Of a stretch of DNA of 64,000 nucleotides, positions 16,269 through 25,577 are shown piece by piece. Both the position numbers and the translations under genes were made by a program. The first letter of the stretch is position 1, and each line of letters begins with the position of its first letter. The DNA lies in NCBI GenBank assembly GCA_965212505.1, contig OZ243123.1:2046001-2110000 (forward strand), given 5' to 3'. The notes below the pieces were generated by a model. The model had not been told where the DNA came from and made no database searches. It was given only the letters and a program-made list of their open reading frames with translations. This DNA is from JAHEKO01 sp965212505 (GTDB lineage: Bacteria; Acidobacteriota; Thermoanaerobaculia; Multivoradales; JAHEKO01).

Positions 16269-17885
16269 CTACACTCCCTCGTCGACGAGCTCGACGCCGC
16301 TCGCCTCGATCAGCTGCCCCGTCGCTTGACGGAAGAGGACCACCGCTTTGCGATAGGCGGTAACGGCGTTCACCTCGCGCTGCCGGGCCTCGGTCAGGTC
16401 CTCTTGGATCTGAAGAACCTGGAAGCTCGTCGAGAGTCCATTCTCATAGCGCTTCTGCTCCGCTTCGAGGTTCTTCTCTTCGAGGCGGCGCGAGACGCGC
16501 GCGGATTCCCGTGTCTGTCGAGCGGTGTCGACGAAGCGAGCCAGCCGTCGGACCTCGGTCCGCACGCCGAGCTCCTGCTCGGCGAGCTCGGCCTGACCGC
16601 GCTCGAGGTCGACCTCCGCCAGCGCCAGCTGCGACTTGGCGAAGGTGTTCTCGATCGGAATCACCGCGTTCACGGCCACGTTCCAACCCTCGAAATCCTG
16701 CGAACGGGCGGCCTCCAGAGCGTCGTTGTAGTCGCCAGGTGCCTGAAAGAGGATCTCGCCGGTGAAGAAATCACGCTCGGTCACGTCGCCGCCGAGGCCG
16801 TTGACACCGTAGGTGAGGCTGAGATCGACCCGCGGCAGCTTCTGGTTCCGGTAGTAGCCGACGTCCGCGTCGAGGTCGCCCTGGCTCAGCCGTTTGCTGC
16901 GCAGGTCCGGTCGCTGCCGGAGGGCCGTGGCGATCGCGGCGTTGACGTCGAGCGCGATCGGCTCCATCTCGGCCGCGGTCTCGGTGACGATCGTGGCCGA
17001 CCAGATGCCGTCGCCGTCGAGGTTCAGTAGTTCGCGGAGGCGATCCTCGGCGTCTCCGATGGCGCCGCGCGCCCGAATGATGTCCTCTTCACGGGTGGCC
17101 ACTCCGGCCTCGCTCTGGACCATCTCGAGCGGCGCCAGCGTGCCGACCTCGACCCGAATACGATTCTGCTCGTGCAGCTGCTTGGCGAGCACCAGGCTCT
17201 CTTCGGCCACGTCGTACTGCTCGTTCGCCTCGACCAGCGTCCAGTAGGCGTCTTCGACCAGCTGGATGATGGCGATGACCTGCGTCTCGAATGTCTCACG
17301 CGAGATCGAGGAGTTTGTCCGCGCGATGCGGATGTTGCGCTCGGTGGCCTTCTTGCCGAAGTCGCGCAGCAGCGGCTGGGTCCAGTTGAGGTCGAAGTCG
17401 ACGCGATACTGCGGGTTCAGGGTCGCGAAAGTCGAGTTGGTGTCCCGACGACTGTTGTTCCAGTCGATCTGTCCCCGTCCGCCGTTTGCGACCAGGCGGT
17501 CCAACTTGATGTTGAGCTGCTTGAACTGCGACTCCTGCACGTCCGCACCGTCGAGGTTGGACGCCGCCGGCGACGTCTCGTCGTTGGCGAAGGTGTCGAT
17601 GGTGGCGTTGAAGTCGTAGATCGAGAAGCTCTGCCGGAGCCGTAGGTCGGACTCCTGCTGGCGATAACGCTCGACGACGAGCGAGAGGTTTCTCGCCAAC
17701 GCCAGCTCGAGGGCTTCGTCGATGGTCAGCATGATCTTGCCGTCGGCGACCCGGAGGTTACCGACCGGACCGACCTCGCTCACGCTGCGACCCACCTGGA
17801 TTGCTGCCGTGGCGGTGCCGGAGGCGAAGCCGCACAGGAGCACAGCCAGGGTCGTTACAGCGATCCACTTCGGTTGTTTCGTCAT
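16269..17885 (-). CDS. TolC-family outer-membrane efflux channel protein
   Basis: The protein has 538 residues with a signal peptide (WIAVTTLAVLLCGFASGTATAA). It carries the two-fold repeated helical hairpins of the outer-membrane factor family: ALELALARNLSLVVERYRQQ near residue 58, QLVEDAYWTLVEANEQYDVAEESL near 208, the second repeat starting ATALRQRPDLRSKRL near 310, and TSFQVLQIQEDLTEARQREV near 490. Such channels work with ABC or RND pumps, but no adaptor or pump gene lies beside it here. AGGGAT precedes the ATG. A PilZ gene follows immediately. Confidence 0.9.
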   Translation of the reverse strand: MTKQPKWIAVTTLAVLLCGFASGTATAAIQVGRSVSEVGPVGNLRVADGKIMLTIDEALELALARNLSLVVERYRQQESDLRLRQSFSIYDFNATIDTFANDETSPAASNLDGADVQESQFKQLNIKLDRLVANGGRGQIDWNNSRRDTNSTFATLNPQYRVDFDLNWTQPLLRDFGKKATERNIRIARTNSSISRETFETQVIAIIQLVEDAYWTLVEANEQYDVAEESLVLAKQLHEQNRIRVEVGTLAPLEMVQSEAGVATREEDIIRARGAIGDAEDRLRELLNLDGDGIWSATIVTETAAEMEPIALDVNAAIATALRQRPDLRSKRLSQGDLDADVGYYRNQKLPRVDLSLTYGVNGLGGDVTERDFFTGEILFQAPGDYNDALEAARSQDFEGWNVAVNAVIPIENTFAKSQLALAEVDLERGQAELAEQELGVRTEVRRLARFVDTARQTRESARVSRRLEEKNLEAEQKRYENGLSTSFQVLQIQEDLTEARQREVNAVTAYRKAVVLFRQATGQLIEASGVELVDEGV

Positions 17886-17975
17886 CGAATCATCCCTCGC
17901 TCGAAGATGAAGTTCAGGAACATTTTTGCGGCGGCCGATCGGAACCGGCGTTCAGGGTGTGGCGGCGGTCGCCGC

Positions 17976-19013
17976 TCACTGAATGCTACGTTGCGACCCA
18001 GAAAAAGTTCCACTTTCGCCCGCTGTTGCATTGTCTCCCAGCTTTAGCTCCCCGGCAAAGTGACACGCAACTCTGTGACCGAGTGCGACCTCTTCCAGCG
18101 GCGGTTCCTCCTCGGCGCATCGATCGCGTGCAATGGGACAGCGCGGATGAAAGGGGCAGCCCCGGGGTGGATCGAGGGGCGAAGGCGGCTCACCGGAAAG
18201 GACGATGCGGGAGGATTTGCGATGTGGGTCCGGGACCGGAACGGCCGACAACAGACTGACGGTGTATGGATGCTGCGGCGACTCGAAGAGGCGCTCGGTC
18301 GGTCCGATCTCTGCGAAGCCGCCGAGATAGAGCACGCCACAGCGGTCGGTGATCTGCTCCACCACCGCCAGGTCGTGAGCGATCAGAATCAGGGTCAGCC
18401 CGAGCCGCTCTTGGAGCTCGGCGATGAGGTTGATGATCTGCGCCCGGACCGAGACGTCGAGGGCCGACACCGGCTCGTCAGCGATGAGCAGTTCGGGTTC
18501 TGACGCGAGAGCTCTCGCAATACCGATCCTCTGCCGCTGCCCGCCGGAGAACTCGTGCGGAAATCGACGGCCGGCGTCGGCGGGCAATCCCACCATCTCG
18601 AGCAGCTCGGCGACCCGACGAGATCGGTCCGAAGCCGGCACCATTTGGTGGACCTCGAGCGGCTCGGAGAGGATCTTCGCGACGCGCATTCTCGGATTGA
18701 GTGAACCGTACGGGTCCTGAAAGATGATCTGCAGATGCCGGCGTCGCTTGCGGAGCTCCCGCGCGGAGAGCTGGAGCAGATCCTCTCCGCGGAACTCGAC
18801 CTTGCCGCTGGTCGGCTCGATGAGGCGCATGAGACAGCGGGCGAGCGTCGTCTTGCCGCTGCCCGACTCGCCGACGAGACCAAAGCTCTCGCCCGCGGGC
18901 AGGTCCAGGTCGATCCCCTGGACGGCGTGCACCTGGCCGACGACCTTGCGCAGCAGGCCGCGCCGGACCGGGTAGCTCTTCGTCACCCCTTGGGCTCGGA
19001 GGAGTTGGCTCAC
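17976..19013 (-). CDS. dppF: Peptide ABC transporter ATP-binding protein, OppF/DppF type
   Basis: This 345-residue ATPase has Walker A GESGSGKTTLARCLM near residue 50, Q-loop IIFQDPYGSLNPRM, signature FSGGQRQRIGIARAL, and Walker B LLIADEPVSALDVSVRAQ. The C-terminal oligopeptide/dipeptide extension carries HPYTVSLLSAVPVPDP and cysteines (CPFHPRC). It starts with GTG inside the stop of the upstream ATPase (GTGA overlap), which indicates translational coupling. It would power import of di- or oligopeptides through permeases that are not in this window. Confidence 0.93.
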   Translation of the reverse strand: MSQLLRAQGVTKSYPVRRGLLRKVVGQVHAVQGIDLDLPAGESFGLVGESGSGKTTLARCLMRLIEPTSGKVEFRGEDLLQLSARELRKRRRHLQIIFQDPYGSLNPRMRVAKILSEPLEVHQMVPASDRSRRVAELLEMVGLPADAGRRFPHEFSGGQRQRIGIARALASEPELLIADEPVSALDVSVRAQIINLIAELQERLGLTLILIAHDLAVVEQITDRCGVLYLGGFAEIGPTERLFESPQHPYTVSLLSAVPVPDPHRKSSRIVLSGEPPSPLDPPRGCPFHPRCPIARDRCAEEEPPLEEVALGHRVACHFAGELKLGDNATAGESGTFSGSQRSIQ

Positions 19014-19996
19014 CGCTCGGTACCCTCCGCTCCGTAGAGGAAACAGCGTGCATGATGAGCCTCTCCCAGCTCGTAGCTTGCAGGGAGGCTACTCGAGCAG
19101 ACGTCCATCACCTCGCTGCAGCGGGGATGGAACGCACAGCCGGTGGGTAGCCGGTCTGCAGAGGGGACCCGCCCCGGAATCGTCGGTAGGCCGCCCCGTT
19201 CGGCCGGCCGACCGAGTCGCGGCACTGCCGCCAACAGGCCGCGGGTGTAGGGGTGTGCAGGTGCATCGAAGAGGCGTGTGACCTCGCCCTCCTCCACCAC
19301 CTCGCCCGCGTACATCACCACGGCACGGTCGCATGTCTCCGCAACCACTCCGAGATCATGGGTGATGAGTAGAACCGCCAGCCCGAGCTCCGTCCGAATT
19401 GCGTCCAGCAGCTCGAGAATCTGTGCCTGAACGGTGACGTCGAGCGCGGTCGTCGGTTCGTCGGCGATCAGCAGGTCAGGAGCGCACGCCAGCGCCATGG
19501 CGATCATGGCGCGCTGCCGCTGCCCACCCGAGAGTTGGTGCGGATAGTCGTCAACGCGCTGGTGCGGGTCCGCTATCGAGACCCGCTCTAGAAGGTCGAT
19601 CGCTTCGTGACGGGCGGCTCTGCGAGACAGCTTTCGATGCAGGCGGAGCGATTCCGCAATCTGAAAGCCGATCGTGAAGACGGGATTGAGGGAGGTCATC
19701 GGCTCCTGGAACACCATGCCGATACGCGCTCCTCGGATCGAGCGCATCGCCTCGTTCGGCAGCTCCAGGAGCTCCTCCCCCTCGAGTCGCACGCTGCCCG
19801 AGGCGATCGCGCCTGGCTCGGGCACCAGCCGCAGAATGGAGAGAGCGGTGACGCTCTTGCCGCAACCCGACTCTCCGACCAGCCCGACGAACTCACCTCG
19901 GTCGACGTGGAAGGAGATGCGCCGCACGACGGGAGTCGACTCCCTTCCCACCGGAAAGGTGATGAGAAGGTCCTCGACCGAGAGGAGCGGCGCCAA
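19010..19996 (-). CDS. dppD: Peptide ABC transporter ATP-binding protein, OppD/DppD type
   Basis: This 328-residue ATPase has Walker A GESGCGKSVTALSIL, Q-loop MVFQEPMTSLNPVF, signature LSGGQRQRAMIA, Walker B LLIADEPTTALDVTVQAQ, and the OppD-type C-terminus HPYTRGLLAAVP with CAFHPRC. The start is a TTG at 19996, supported by a GAGGA site that overlaps the pepA stop codon 10 nt upstream. It forms an operon pepA-dppD-dppF. Substrate-binding protein and permeases are missing nearby, so this ATPase pair must serve a transporter encoded elsewhere. Confidence 0.93.
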   Translation of the reverse strand: MAPLLSVEDLLITFPVGRESTPVVRRISFHVDRGEFVGLVGESGCGKSVTALSILRLVPEPGAIASGSVRLEGEELLELPNEAMRSIRGARIGMVFQEPMTSLNPVFTIGFQIAESLRLHRKLSRRAARHEAIDLLERVSIADPHQRVDDYPHQLSGGQRQRAMIAMALACAPDLLIADEPTTALDVTVQAQILELLDAIRTELGLAVLLITHDLGVVAETCDRAVVMYAGEVVEEGEVTRLFDAPAHPYTRGLLAAVPRLGRPAERGGLPTIPGRVPSADRLPTGCAFHPRCSEVMDVCSSSLPASYELGEAHHARCFLYGAEGTER

Positions 19997-20006
19997 CTAA
20001 AGATCC

Positions 20007-21485
20007 TCAGGCGCGCTGCGCGGCGCGCATCAACCACTCGAGGGTCAGGCCGACGCCGTAGCCGGTGCTGCCGAAGCGTTGTTTGTTGCCTCGGCCGATG
20101 TAGGCGGGGCCGGCGATGTCGAGGTGCGCCCAACGGCCTGCGCCGGCGACGAAGTTCGAAAGGAACGCCGCGGCGCTGTTGGCTCCGCCCCAGCGGACGC
20201 CGATATTCTGAAGGTCGCCGTGTAGGCCACGCATCTCCTCTCCGAACTCGGGCCACAGCGGCAGACGCCAGAGGTACTCGTCGGCCCCACCCGCGGCGCT
20301 GAGGAGCTCTTCCGAAAGGGTGTCGTCGTGAGTGAAGAGGCCGGCTCCGTGCTGGCCGAGCGCCACCACGCAGGCACCAGTCAGCGTGGCGAAGTCGAGC
20401 AGGTCGTCGGGCTTGTCCTCCGCCGCCCACGCGAGGGCGTCGGCCAGAATCATCCGTCCTTCGGCGTCGGTATTCAGAATCTCGACAGTCTTACCGTTGT
20501 AGCAGCGAACGATGTCGCTCGGTCGGTAGGCCTTGCCGTCGGGCATGTTCTCTGCGAGGGGAACGTAGACTCGGAACTTGAAGGGCAGGTCGAGAGCGCT
20601 CGCAGCGTCGGCGATACCCAGCACGGTGCAGGCGCCGGCCTTGTCGAACTTCATCTCGTCCATGTTGGCGCCGGGCTTCAGCGAGATGCCACCGGAATCG
20701 AAGGTCACCCCCTTGCCGACCAAGGAGATCGTGCGATCTCCGCTTCCCCAGGCGAGGCGCACGAGGCGCGGAGGGTTGACGGAGCCCTGACCGACGGCGA
20801 GCAGGCCACCCATGCCACGCTCTTCGAGTTCATCAACTCCGAGGACGTCGATCTCCATCGACCGATCCTCGGCCAACCCGCGCGCCCAGTTGGCGATCCA
20901 CTCGGGCGTCGCGATGTTCGGCGGCGTGTTGGCAAGGTCGCGTGTGGTCGCGATCCCAGCAGCAACCTTGGTTGCGATGCGGCGCCCCGCTTTGAAAGTC
21001 GCTTCCTCACCCTCCGGCGGTGAGATCGAAACGCTCCGGAGCCTCGGCGTCTTGTCTCTCTTGCGGTGCTCGTCGAACCGGTAGCCGAAGAGAGCAATCT
21101 CTCGGAAGAGGAACTGAGCCCCGTTGGCCCCCGCCGTCATGGGGTGATCCGGCAGGCGGAGGAGCGGCTGCTTGAAGCCGTCGTCCGCTAACCGCCGAAG
21201 ACAGGCTGCGATCCATTTGCGGAGGGCTCGGCGGTCGAGCTCCGCTCGTTTGCCCAGCCCCCTGACGATGACAGTGCTCGGCTCCTTGCCTCCAACCGCA
21301 ACGGTCGAGCACTCCCCCGCTCGCCCCTTCCAACCGTCCCGCGCCACCGCCCGGCGGGCCGCGTTGGCGACCGGCGCGGGCAGCCCGGTGACGCTGGGTT
21401 CCTGCCCTTCGAAGCAGCCCAGGAGGACCGCGTCATAGGTGGGTAGCTTCCGTCCGACGACGCGCGTCCTGAGTAGTTTGCTCAC
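20007..21485 (-). CDS. pepA: Leucyl aminopeptidase (M17 family)
   Basis: This cytosolic di-metal aminopeptidase has about 492 residues and releases N-terminal amino acids from peptides. Metal and active-site motifs are present: LVGKGVTFDSGGISLKPG, MKFDKAGACTVLG, the M17 signature NTDAEGRMILADAL, and FATLTGAC. The start is uncertain. A GTG at 21485 (VSKLLRT) is my choice; a GTG at 21512 adds nine residues. A TACACT -10-like hexamer lies just upstream of 21485. The gene heads an operon with two peptide-transporter ATPases, consistent with hydrolysis of imported peptides. Confidence 0.92.
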   Translation of the reverse strand: MSKLLRTRVVGRKLPTYDAVLLGCFEGQEPSVTGLPAPVANAARRAVARDGWKGRAGECSTVAVGGKEPSTVIVRGLGKRAELDRRALRKWIAACLRRLADDGFKQPLLRLPDHPMTAGANGAQFLFREIALFGYRFDEHRKRDKTPRLRSVSISPPEGEEATFKAGRRIATKVAAGIATTRDLANTPPNIATPEWIANWARGLAEDRSMEIDVLGVDELEERGMGGLLAVGQGSVNPPRLVRLAWGSGDRTISLVGKGVTFDSGGISLKPGANMDEMKFDKAGACTVLGIADAASALDLPFKFRVYVPLAENMPDGKAYRPSDIVRCYNGKTVEILNTDAEGRMILADALAWAAEDKPDDLLDFATLTGACVVALGQHGAGLFTHDDTLSEELLSAAGGADEYLWRLPLWPEFGEEMRGLHGDLQNIGVRWGGANSAAAFLSNFVAGAGRWAHLDIAGPAYIGRGNKQRFGSTGYGVGLTLEWLMRAAQRA

Positions 21486-21533
21486 GAACGCTAGTGTAAC
21501 GGCTTCGCCCACGGATATGCTAAGCCGACATCG

Positions 21534-23594
21534 ATGAATGAGGCCGCCCTCGCTCGCCTTCTCCGAGGCAAATTCAGCTACCTACGCGCTGACCCTGAGG
21601 ACGTGCGGGGCACGATCCCGGACTGGGAGGAGGCCTTGCCGATTCCCCAGAGGATCTTCCTTGCCCAGGAAGAGGCCACGCCGATTCAGGGATTCCCGAT
21701 CCTCCTGACCGACTCTCTGACCGACCTGCGCGAAGCGTTGACGGGTTACGTCGAGGCGGAGGAAGAGTTCGAAATCGACTCGATTCGCGGCCGGGCACCA
21801 ACTCGGAACCGTGCGGACGCGGGGTGGGATCGCTACTCGCGTCTGCTCGAGACGGCCACAGAGAACGCCGCCAGCTCGAGTTTCGGCCGTCTCTTCCCGA
21901 GCATCTTCTGGCTCTATCACTCGGTTGCGGTGGCGCGGGTTCTCAAGGAGTGCCCGCGACGCGTTCGCCGATCCGATCTCGAGGTGGGAAAGAGCCACGG
22001 CGATGCCATCAAGTATCTGGTCTTCAACCGCTACCTCGACAAGGTCTTGACGGTTACCTACGAGGTTGCGCAGCGGGTCGCGGAAGCGACCGAGGAGCCG
22101 GAGAAAGAGCACTTCCCGAGCCTCCTGACCCGCATGCGAGACAACGTACTGATCCTGACCGAGGATCACATCAGCCCCGACCTAGGCGAGCTCGGAGCCT
22201 TCTTCCGCGGCTGTCTGCGCATGGACGGCAAAGAATTTCGCGAGCGCATCCATCGGCTGGTCGAGTGGCACGACGAGCAGCTCGAATCGGAGGTGTTTCG
22301 GTCGGCGATCGGTCGACTCCTCGGAGTCGAGAGTCACTCCGAGTCTCGGCAATATCTCGCCCGGCCCGGCTATGTTTCGTATCTAGCCACGACCCGGTCC
22401 TATGACGAGAACGCCCTCCTCCCGACCGCCTGGATCAAGGTCTGGGAGACGCTCGTCGGTAGGGTCAAGGAGTTCGAGCTGCTGGCCGCACTCCGCCGCC
22501 TGGTTGTGCCGATCGACGAGGTCGGTGGCCGTTTGACCTGTTCGGCGGTTGCCGCCGGTCGCGCGGCGACCCACCGTGGGGCCGTCGAGCTCTCGGACAG
22601 CACGCGGCCGATGGATTTCATGACGCCCTGGGTGGTCGATCCGCTGGTACAGCGTTTTGGCCTGATCTACGACATCACGCAGTTCTCGGCGATCGTCTCG
22701 GCGCTGCGTCGCTCGGGCAATCAAACCCAGGACGACTCGATTCGACAGATCTTCCGCTTCCAGCGACGGGTCAATCGGATGACTCAGTCGCATCGGCTGA
22801 AGCTCGAGAAGTACCTCGGCGATGGCGCGCTCTACTCCGGACGCTTCCCGACCCGGCTGCTGGCCGCGGCGGTGCATCTCCAGCGCTCGTACCGCCAGGC
22901 ACGGGCAGAGGGCTTCCCCTTCGATCGCGGCATGCGTATCGCTCTCAACTATGGCAAGTACCGCCTTCTACCCATCGAAGCGGGGGGCACGGAGCATCGG
23001 TACGAGTTCTTCGGGCACGGCATCGTCGAACTGAGTCGTCTGGTAACCGGAAAGACGTCCCAGGAGATCGAGGACGTGAAGACGGCCCTCCTCAGTCGTG
23101 GCTACAACGCGGCGGACGTCGAGCGATTCTTCGCGCCGGTAGCGCGCGAGTCGGTGCAGCTTGCCGACAAGGTCGAGGAGACCCGGGAGTTCTACGCCTA
23201 CGTCAACTCGAGCGGCGTTCTCAGCAATGAGGGCATCGTAGCGACCGGTCGCTTCGTCGATCACCTCGCCCGGTCGGATGCCGCTCAGACGCTCTACCGG
23301 GTGGTCGAAGACCGCCGACGATACGTGGCGTTGACCTGCGATGAGGGGAGCGGACCCATCACGGTCGGCATTCGAAAGCTCGGTGCGGCCCAGCTCAAGG
23401 GGCTCGGCGCCCTCCCCGTCTACGAGGTGATCGACGGCGATGCATGGGTCGTCGGGGAGGAGCTCGAGGAACTGACTGGCACAACGCTTCTCGAAGCGGT
23501 AGAAAAGGACTTCGAAACGGCAACGGGAGCCGACTCCCGTCGATCTGAACTTGGACCAGGAGGAGACGCACTTGGACGTCGTGAACCACACTGA
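21534..23594 (+). CDS. Divergent class III nucleotidyl-cyclase-like protein
   Basis: The protein has 686 residues and no signal or obvious membrane segment. Residues about 375-505 look like a class III adenylate/guanylate cyclase domain: LIYDITQFSAIV gives the first metal Asp (D380), KYLGDGALYSG the second (D430), and RIALNYGKYRLLPI plus YEFFGHGIVELSRLVTG complete the pattern. The transition-state Asn of the canonical VNxAxR motif is replaced by Glu (IVELSR), though the Arg is kept, so activity is doubtful. The first 370 residues are helical and unrecognised. It ends inside purC (23-bp overlap), so the two genes are probably coupled. Confidence 0.65.
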   Translation: MNEAALARLLRGKFSYLRADPEDVRGTIPDWEEALPIPQRIFLAQEEATPIQGFPILLTDSLTDLREALTGYVEAEEEFEIDSIRGRAPTRNRADAGWDRYSRLLETATENAASSSFGRLFPSIFWLYHSVAVARVLKECPRRVRRSDLEVGKSHGDAIKYLVFNRYLDKVLTVTYEVAQRVAEATEEPEKEHFPSLLTRMRDNVLILTEDHISPDLGELGAFFRGCLRMDGKEFRERIHRLVEWHDEQLESEVFRSAIGRLLGVESHSESRQYLARPGYVSYLATTRSYDENALLPTAWIKVWETLVGRVKEFELLAALRRLVVPIDEVGGRLTCSAVAAGRAATHRGAVELSDSTRPMDFMTPWVVDPLVQRFGLIYDITQFSAIVSALRRSGNQTQDDSIRQIFRFQRRVNRMTQSHRLKLEKYLGDGALYSGRFPTRLLAAAVHLQRSYRQARAEGFPFDRGMRIALNYGKYRLLPIEAGGTEHRYEFFGHGIVELSRLVTGKTSQEIEDVKTALLSRGYNAADVERFFAPVARESVQLADKVEETREFYAYVNSSGVLSNEGIVATGRFVDHLARSDAAQTLYRVVEDRRRYVALTCDEGSGPITVGIRKLGAAQLKGLGALPVYEVIDGDAWVVGEELEELTGTTLLEAVEKDFETATGADSRRSELGPGGDALGRREPH

Positions 23595-24462
23595 ACTTTC
23601 GGGCCTTCCCGCTCCCCGCCGCGGCAAGGTTCGTGATCTGTACGACCTGGGCGAGCACCTGCTGATCGTCTCGTGCGATCGCATCTCGGCCTACGATCAC
23701 GTCCTGAAGCCGGGCATCCCCGGCAAGGGAAAAATCTTGAACCAGCTGACCAACTTCTGGTTCGATCAGGTCTCGGACCTGATCCCGCACCACCTCGTCG
23801 CGACGGATCCCGCCGACTTCCCAGAGCCTCTGCGCGCCCACGCCGACGTCCTCCGTGGACGGTCGGTGCTGGTGAAGAAGACCGAAGTCGTGCCGTTCGA
23901 ATGCGTTGCGCGTGGCTATCTAGCCGGAAGTGGCTTCCGCGAGTACACCGCGACCCGAGAGGTTTGCGGCATCGCCCTGCCCGAAGGGCTGCTGAGGGCG
24001 GACCGGCTACCCGAGCCGATCTACACCCCAGCGACCAAGGCCGAAGACGGTCACGACGAGAACATCAGTTACGAGACCCTCGTCGCCGGCGCCGGGGAGG
24101 AGCTCGCTGCGCGTCTGCGCGACCTGACCCTCGAGCTCTACCGCCGTGGCGCGGCCCGACTCGAACAGTCGGGACTGATTCTTGCCGACACCAAGTTCGA
24201 GTTCGGCCGAGTGGACGGCGAGCTCATTCTCATCGACGAGGTGCTGACACCCGACTCGTCCCGCTTCTGGGAGGCCTCGGAGTGGCGGCCGGGCGAGGAA
24301 CCGGTCTCGTTCGACAAACAGTACGTCCGCAACTGGCTCGACGGCGCCGGCTGGGATCACGAGGCACCGGCACCCGAGCTGCCGGCCGACGTGGTGCAGG
24401 GGACGCTCGATCGCTATCTCGAGGCGTTCCGTCGGGTCACCGGCTCCGAGCCGGAGATGTAG
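23572..24462 (+). CDS. purC: SAICAR synthase (PurC)
   Basis: PurC catalyses the ATP-dependent joining of aspartate to CAIR in purine synthesis. The protein has 296 residues. Motifs: GKVRDLYDLGEHLLIVSCDRIS at the N-terminus, KTEVVPFECVARGYLAGSG near residue 105, LADTKFEFGRVDGELILIDE near 205. I choose the TTG at 23572 because AGGAGG lies 8 nt upstream; a TTG seven codons earlier has no such site. The last 49 nt overlap the 3' end of alr on the opposite strand. Confidence 0.95.
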   Translation: MDVVNHTELSGLPAPRRGKVRDLYDLGEHLLIVSCDRISAYDHVLKPGIPGKGKILNQLTNFWFDQVSDLIPHHLVATDPADFPEPLRAHADVLRGRSVLVKKTEVVPFECVARGYLAGSGFREYTATREVCGIALPEGLLRADRLPEPIYTPATKAEDGHDENISYETLVAGAGEELAARLRDLTLELYRRGAARLEQSGLILADTKFEFGRVDGELILIDEVLTPDSSRFWEASEWRPGEEPVSFDKQYVRNWLDGAGWDHEAPAPELPADVVQGTLDRYLEAFRRVTGSEPEM

Positions 24463-25577
24463 CGACGGGGCAATCGAAGTCCGAACTGGCAGAGGGTTTC
24501 CCAGGCGATCGTGCCGGAACCCGAGGCGATCTCCCAGGCGTCGATCGTTTGATCGCCCTGGCTCCCGAGCAAGACGGCTGAGTCGCCGACGGAGACCGGT
24601 AGGTTCGTCACGTCGACCGAGAGCATGTCCATGCTGATGCGGCCGGCGAGTGGTGCCCTCCGGCCTCCAATCAGCACTTCGCCGTGGGTGGCGTGCCGCC
24701 AGGGGTAGCCGTCACCGTAGCCCACCGGTACGAGCGCCAGTCGCGACAGGGTGCGGGCGGTCCAGGTACCGCCGTAGCCGACCCTGGTTCCTGGCGAAAC
24801 GTCGCGCAGAGCGACGACCTCGGCTTCGACTCGCATCACCGGTTCGAGTGGGATTGGACAGGTCGCGCCCGGCGCCGGTGCGACTCCGTACAGAGCAAGG
24901 CCGGCGCGCACGAGGTCCCCATCGATCGGCTCGAGATAGAGGGCGCCCGCGCTGTTCGACAGATGGATGGCGACCCGTTGGCGCTCTTCGGGTGTCAAGA
25001 GGTTCACCAACTCAACGAACCGACGCCTCTGCTGCTCATTGGCAGCACTGGAGGGCTCGTCGGCCTCGGCCAGGTGTGACATGAGGCCCGAAAGAGACAG
25101 CCAGCGTGAAGACCTCACGAGCTCGAGGGCCGCCGACAGCTCGGTCGCGTCGAGGCCGAGCCGGCTCATACCGGTATCTACCTTCAGGTGGACCTGCTGC
25201 TCCACTCGTCGACCCGCGAGCCACTCCTCCCATACGCGAAGGCGCGGCAGATCGCTGATCGTCGGCGTCAGTTGCTGTTCGAAGTAGACCGTGGGTTCGT
25301 CGGCGTGGGTCGGACCGAGAACCAGAATCGGCGAACCGACGCCGGCTCGTCTCAGAGCGACCCCTTCGGCGGCGAAGGCGACGCCCAGCGCCGCAACGCC
25401 ATCCCGGTCGAGGCGGAGGGCCACCTCCGACGCGCCGTGACCGTAGGCGTCCGCCTTGACGACGGCGAGGGTACGCGCCGGCGCGACATGTTCGCTGAGC
25501 CTCTCCAGGTTCCTACTCAGAGCGTCCAGGTCGACCTGAACCCAGGCGGGGCGCCCGGTTGGCGGTGCCGACGCCAC
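24414..25577 (-). CDS. alr: Alanine racemase
   Basis: This PLP enzyme, 387 residues, interconverts L- and D-alanine for peptidoglycan. The PLP lysine lies in LAVVKADAYGHG near residue 41. Other family segments are HLKVDTGMSRLG, HLSNSAGAL, VRAGLALYGVAP, and VPVGYGDGYPW with GRISMDMLSVDV that contribute the second catalytic Tyr. The start is a GTG that shares one base with the dnaB stop (TAGTG), so the genes are coupled. It converges on purC with overlapping coding ends. Confidence 0.95.
   Translation of the reverse strand: MASAPPTGRPAWVQVDLDALSRNLERLSEHVAPARTLAVVKADAYGHGASEVALRLDRDGVAALGVAFAAEGVALRRAGVGSPILVLGPTHADEPTVYFEQQLTPTISDLPRLRVWEEWLAGRRVEQQVHLKVDTGMSRLGLDATELSAALELVRSSRWLSLSGLMSHLAEADEPSSAANEQQRRRFVELVNLLTPEERQRVAIHLSNSAGALYLEPIDGDLVRAGLALYGVAPAPGATCPIPLEPVMRVEAEVVALRDVSPGTRVGYGGTWTARTLSRLALVPVGYGDGYPWRHATHGEVLIGGRRAPLAGRISMDMLSVDVTNLPVSVGDSAVLLGSQGDQTIDAWEIASGSGTIAWETLCQFGLRLPRRYISGSEPVTRRNASR

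Noticed and set aside
16209..17030. 273-codon plus-strand frame opposite the TolC-like gene
   Set aside because: Composition mirrors the TolC helices and no motif or start site supports it.
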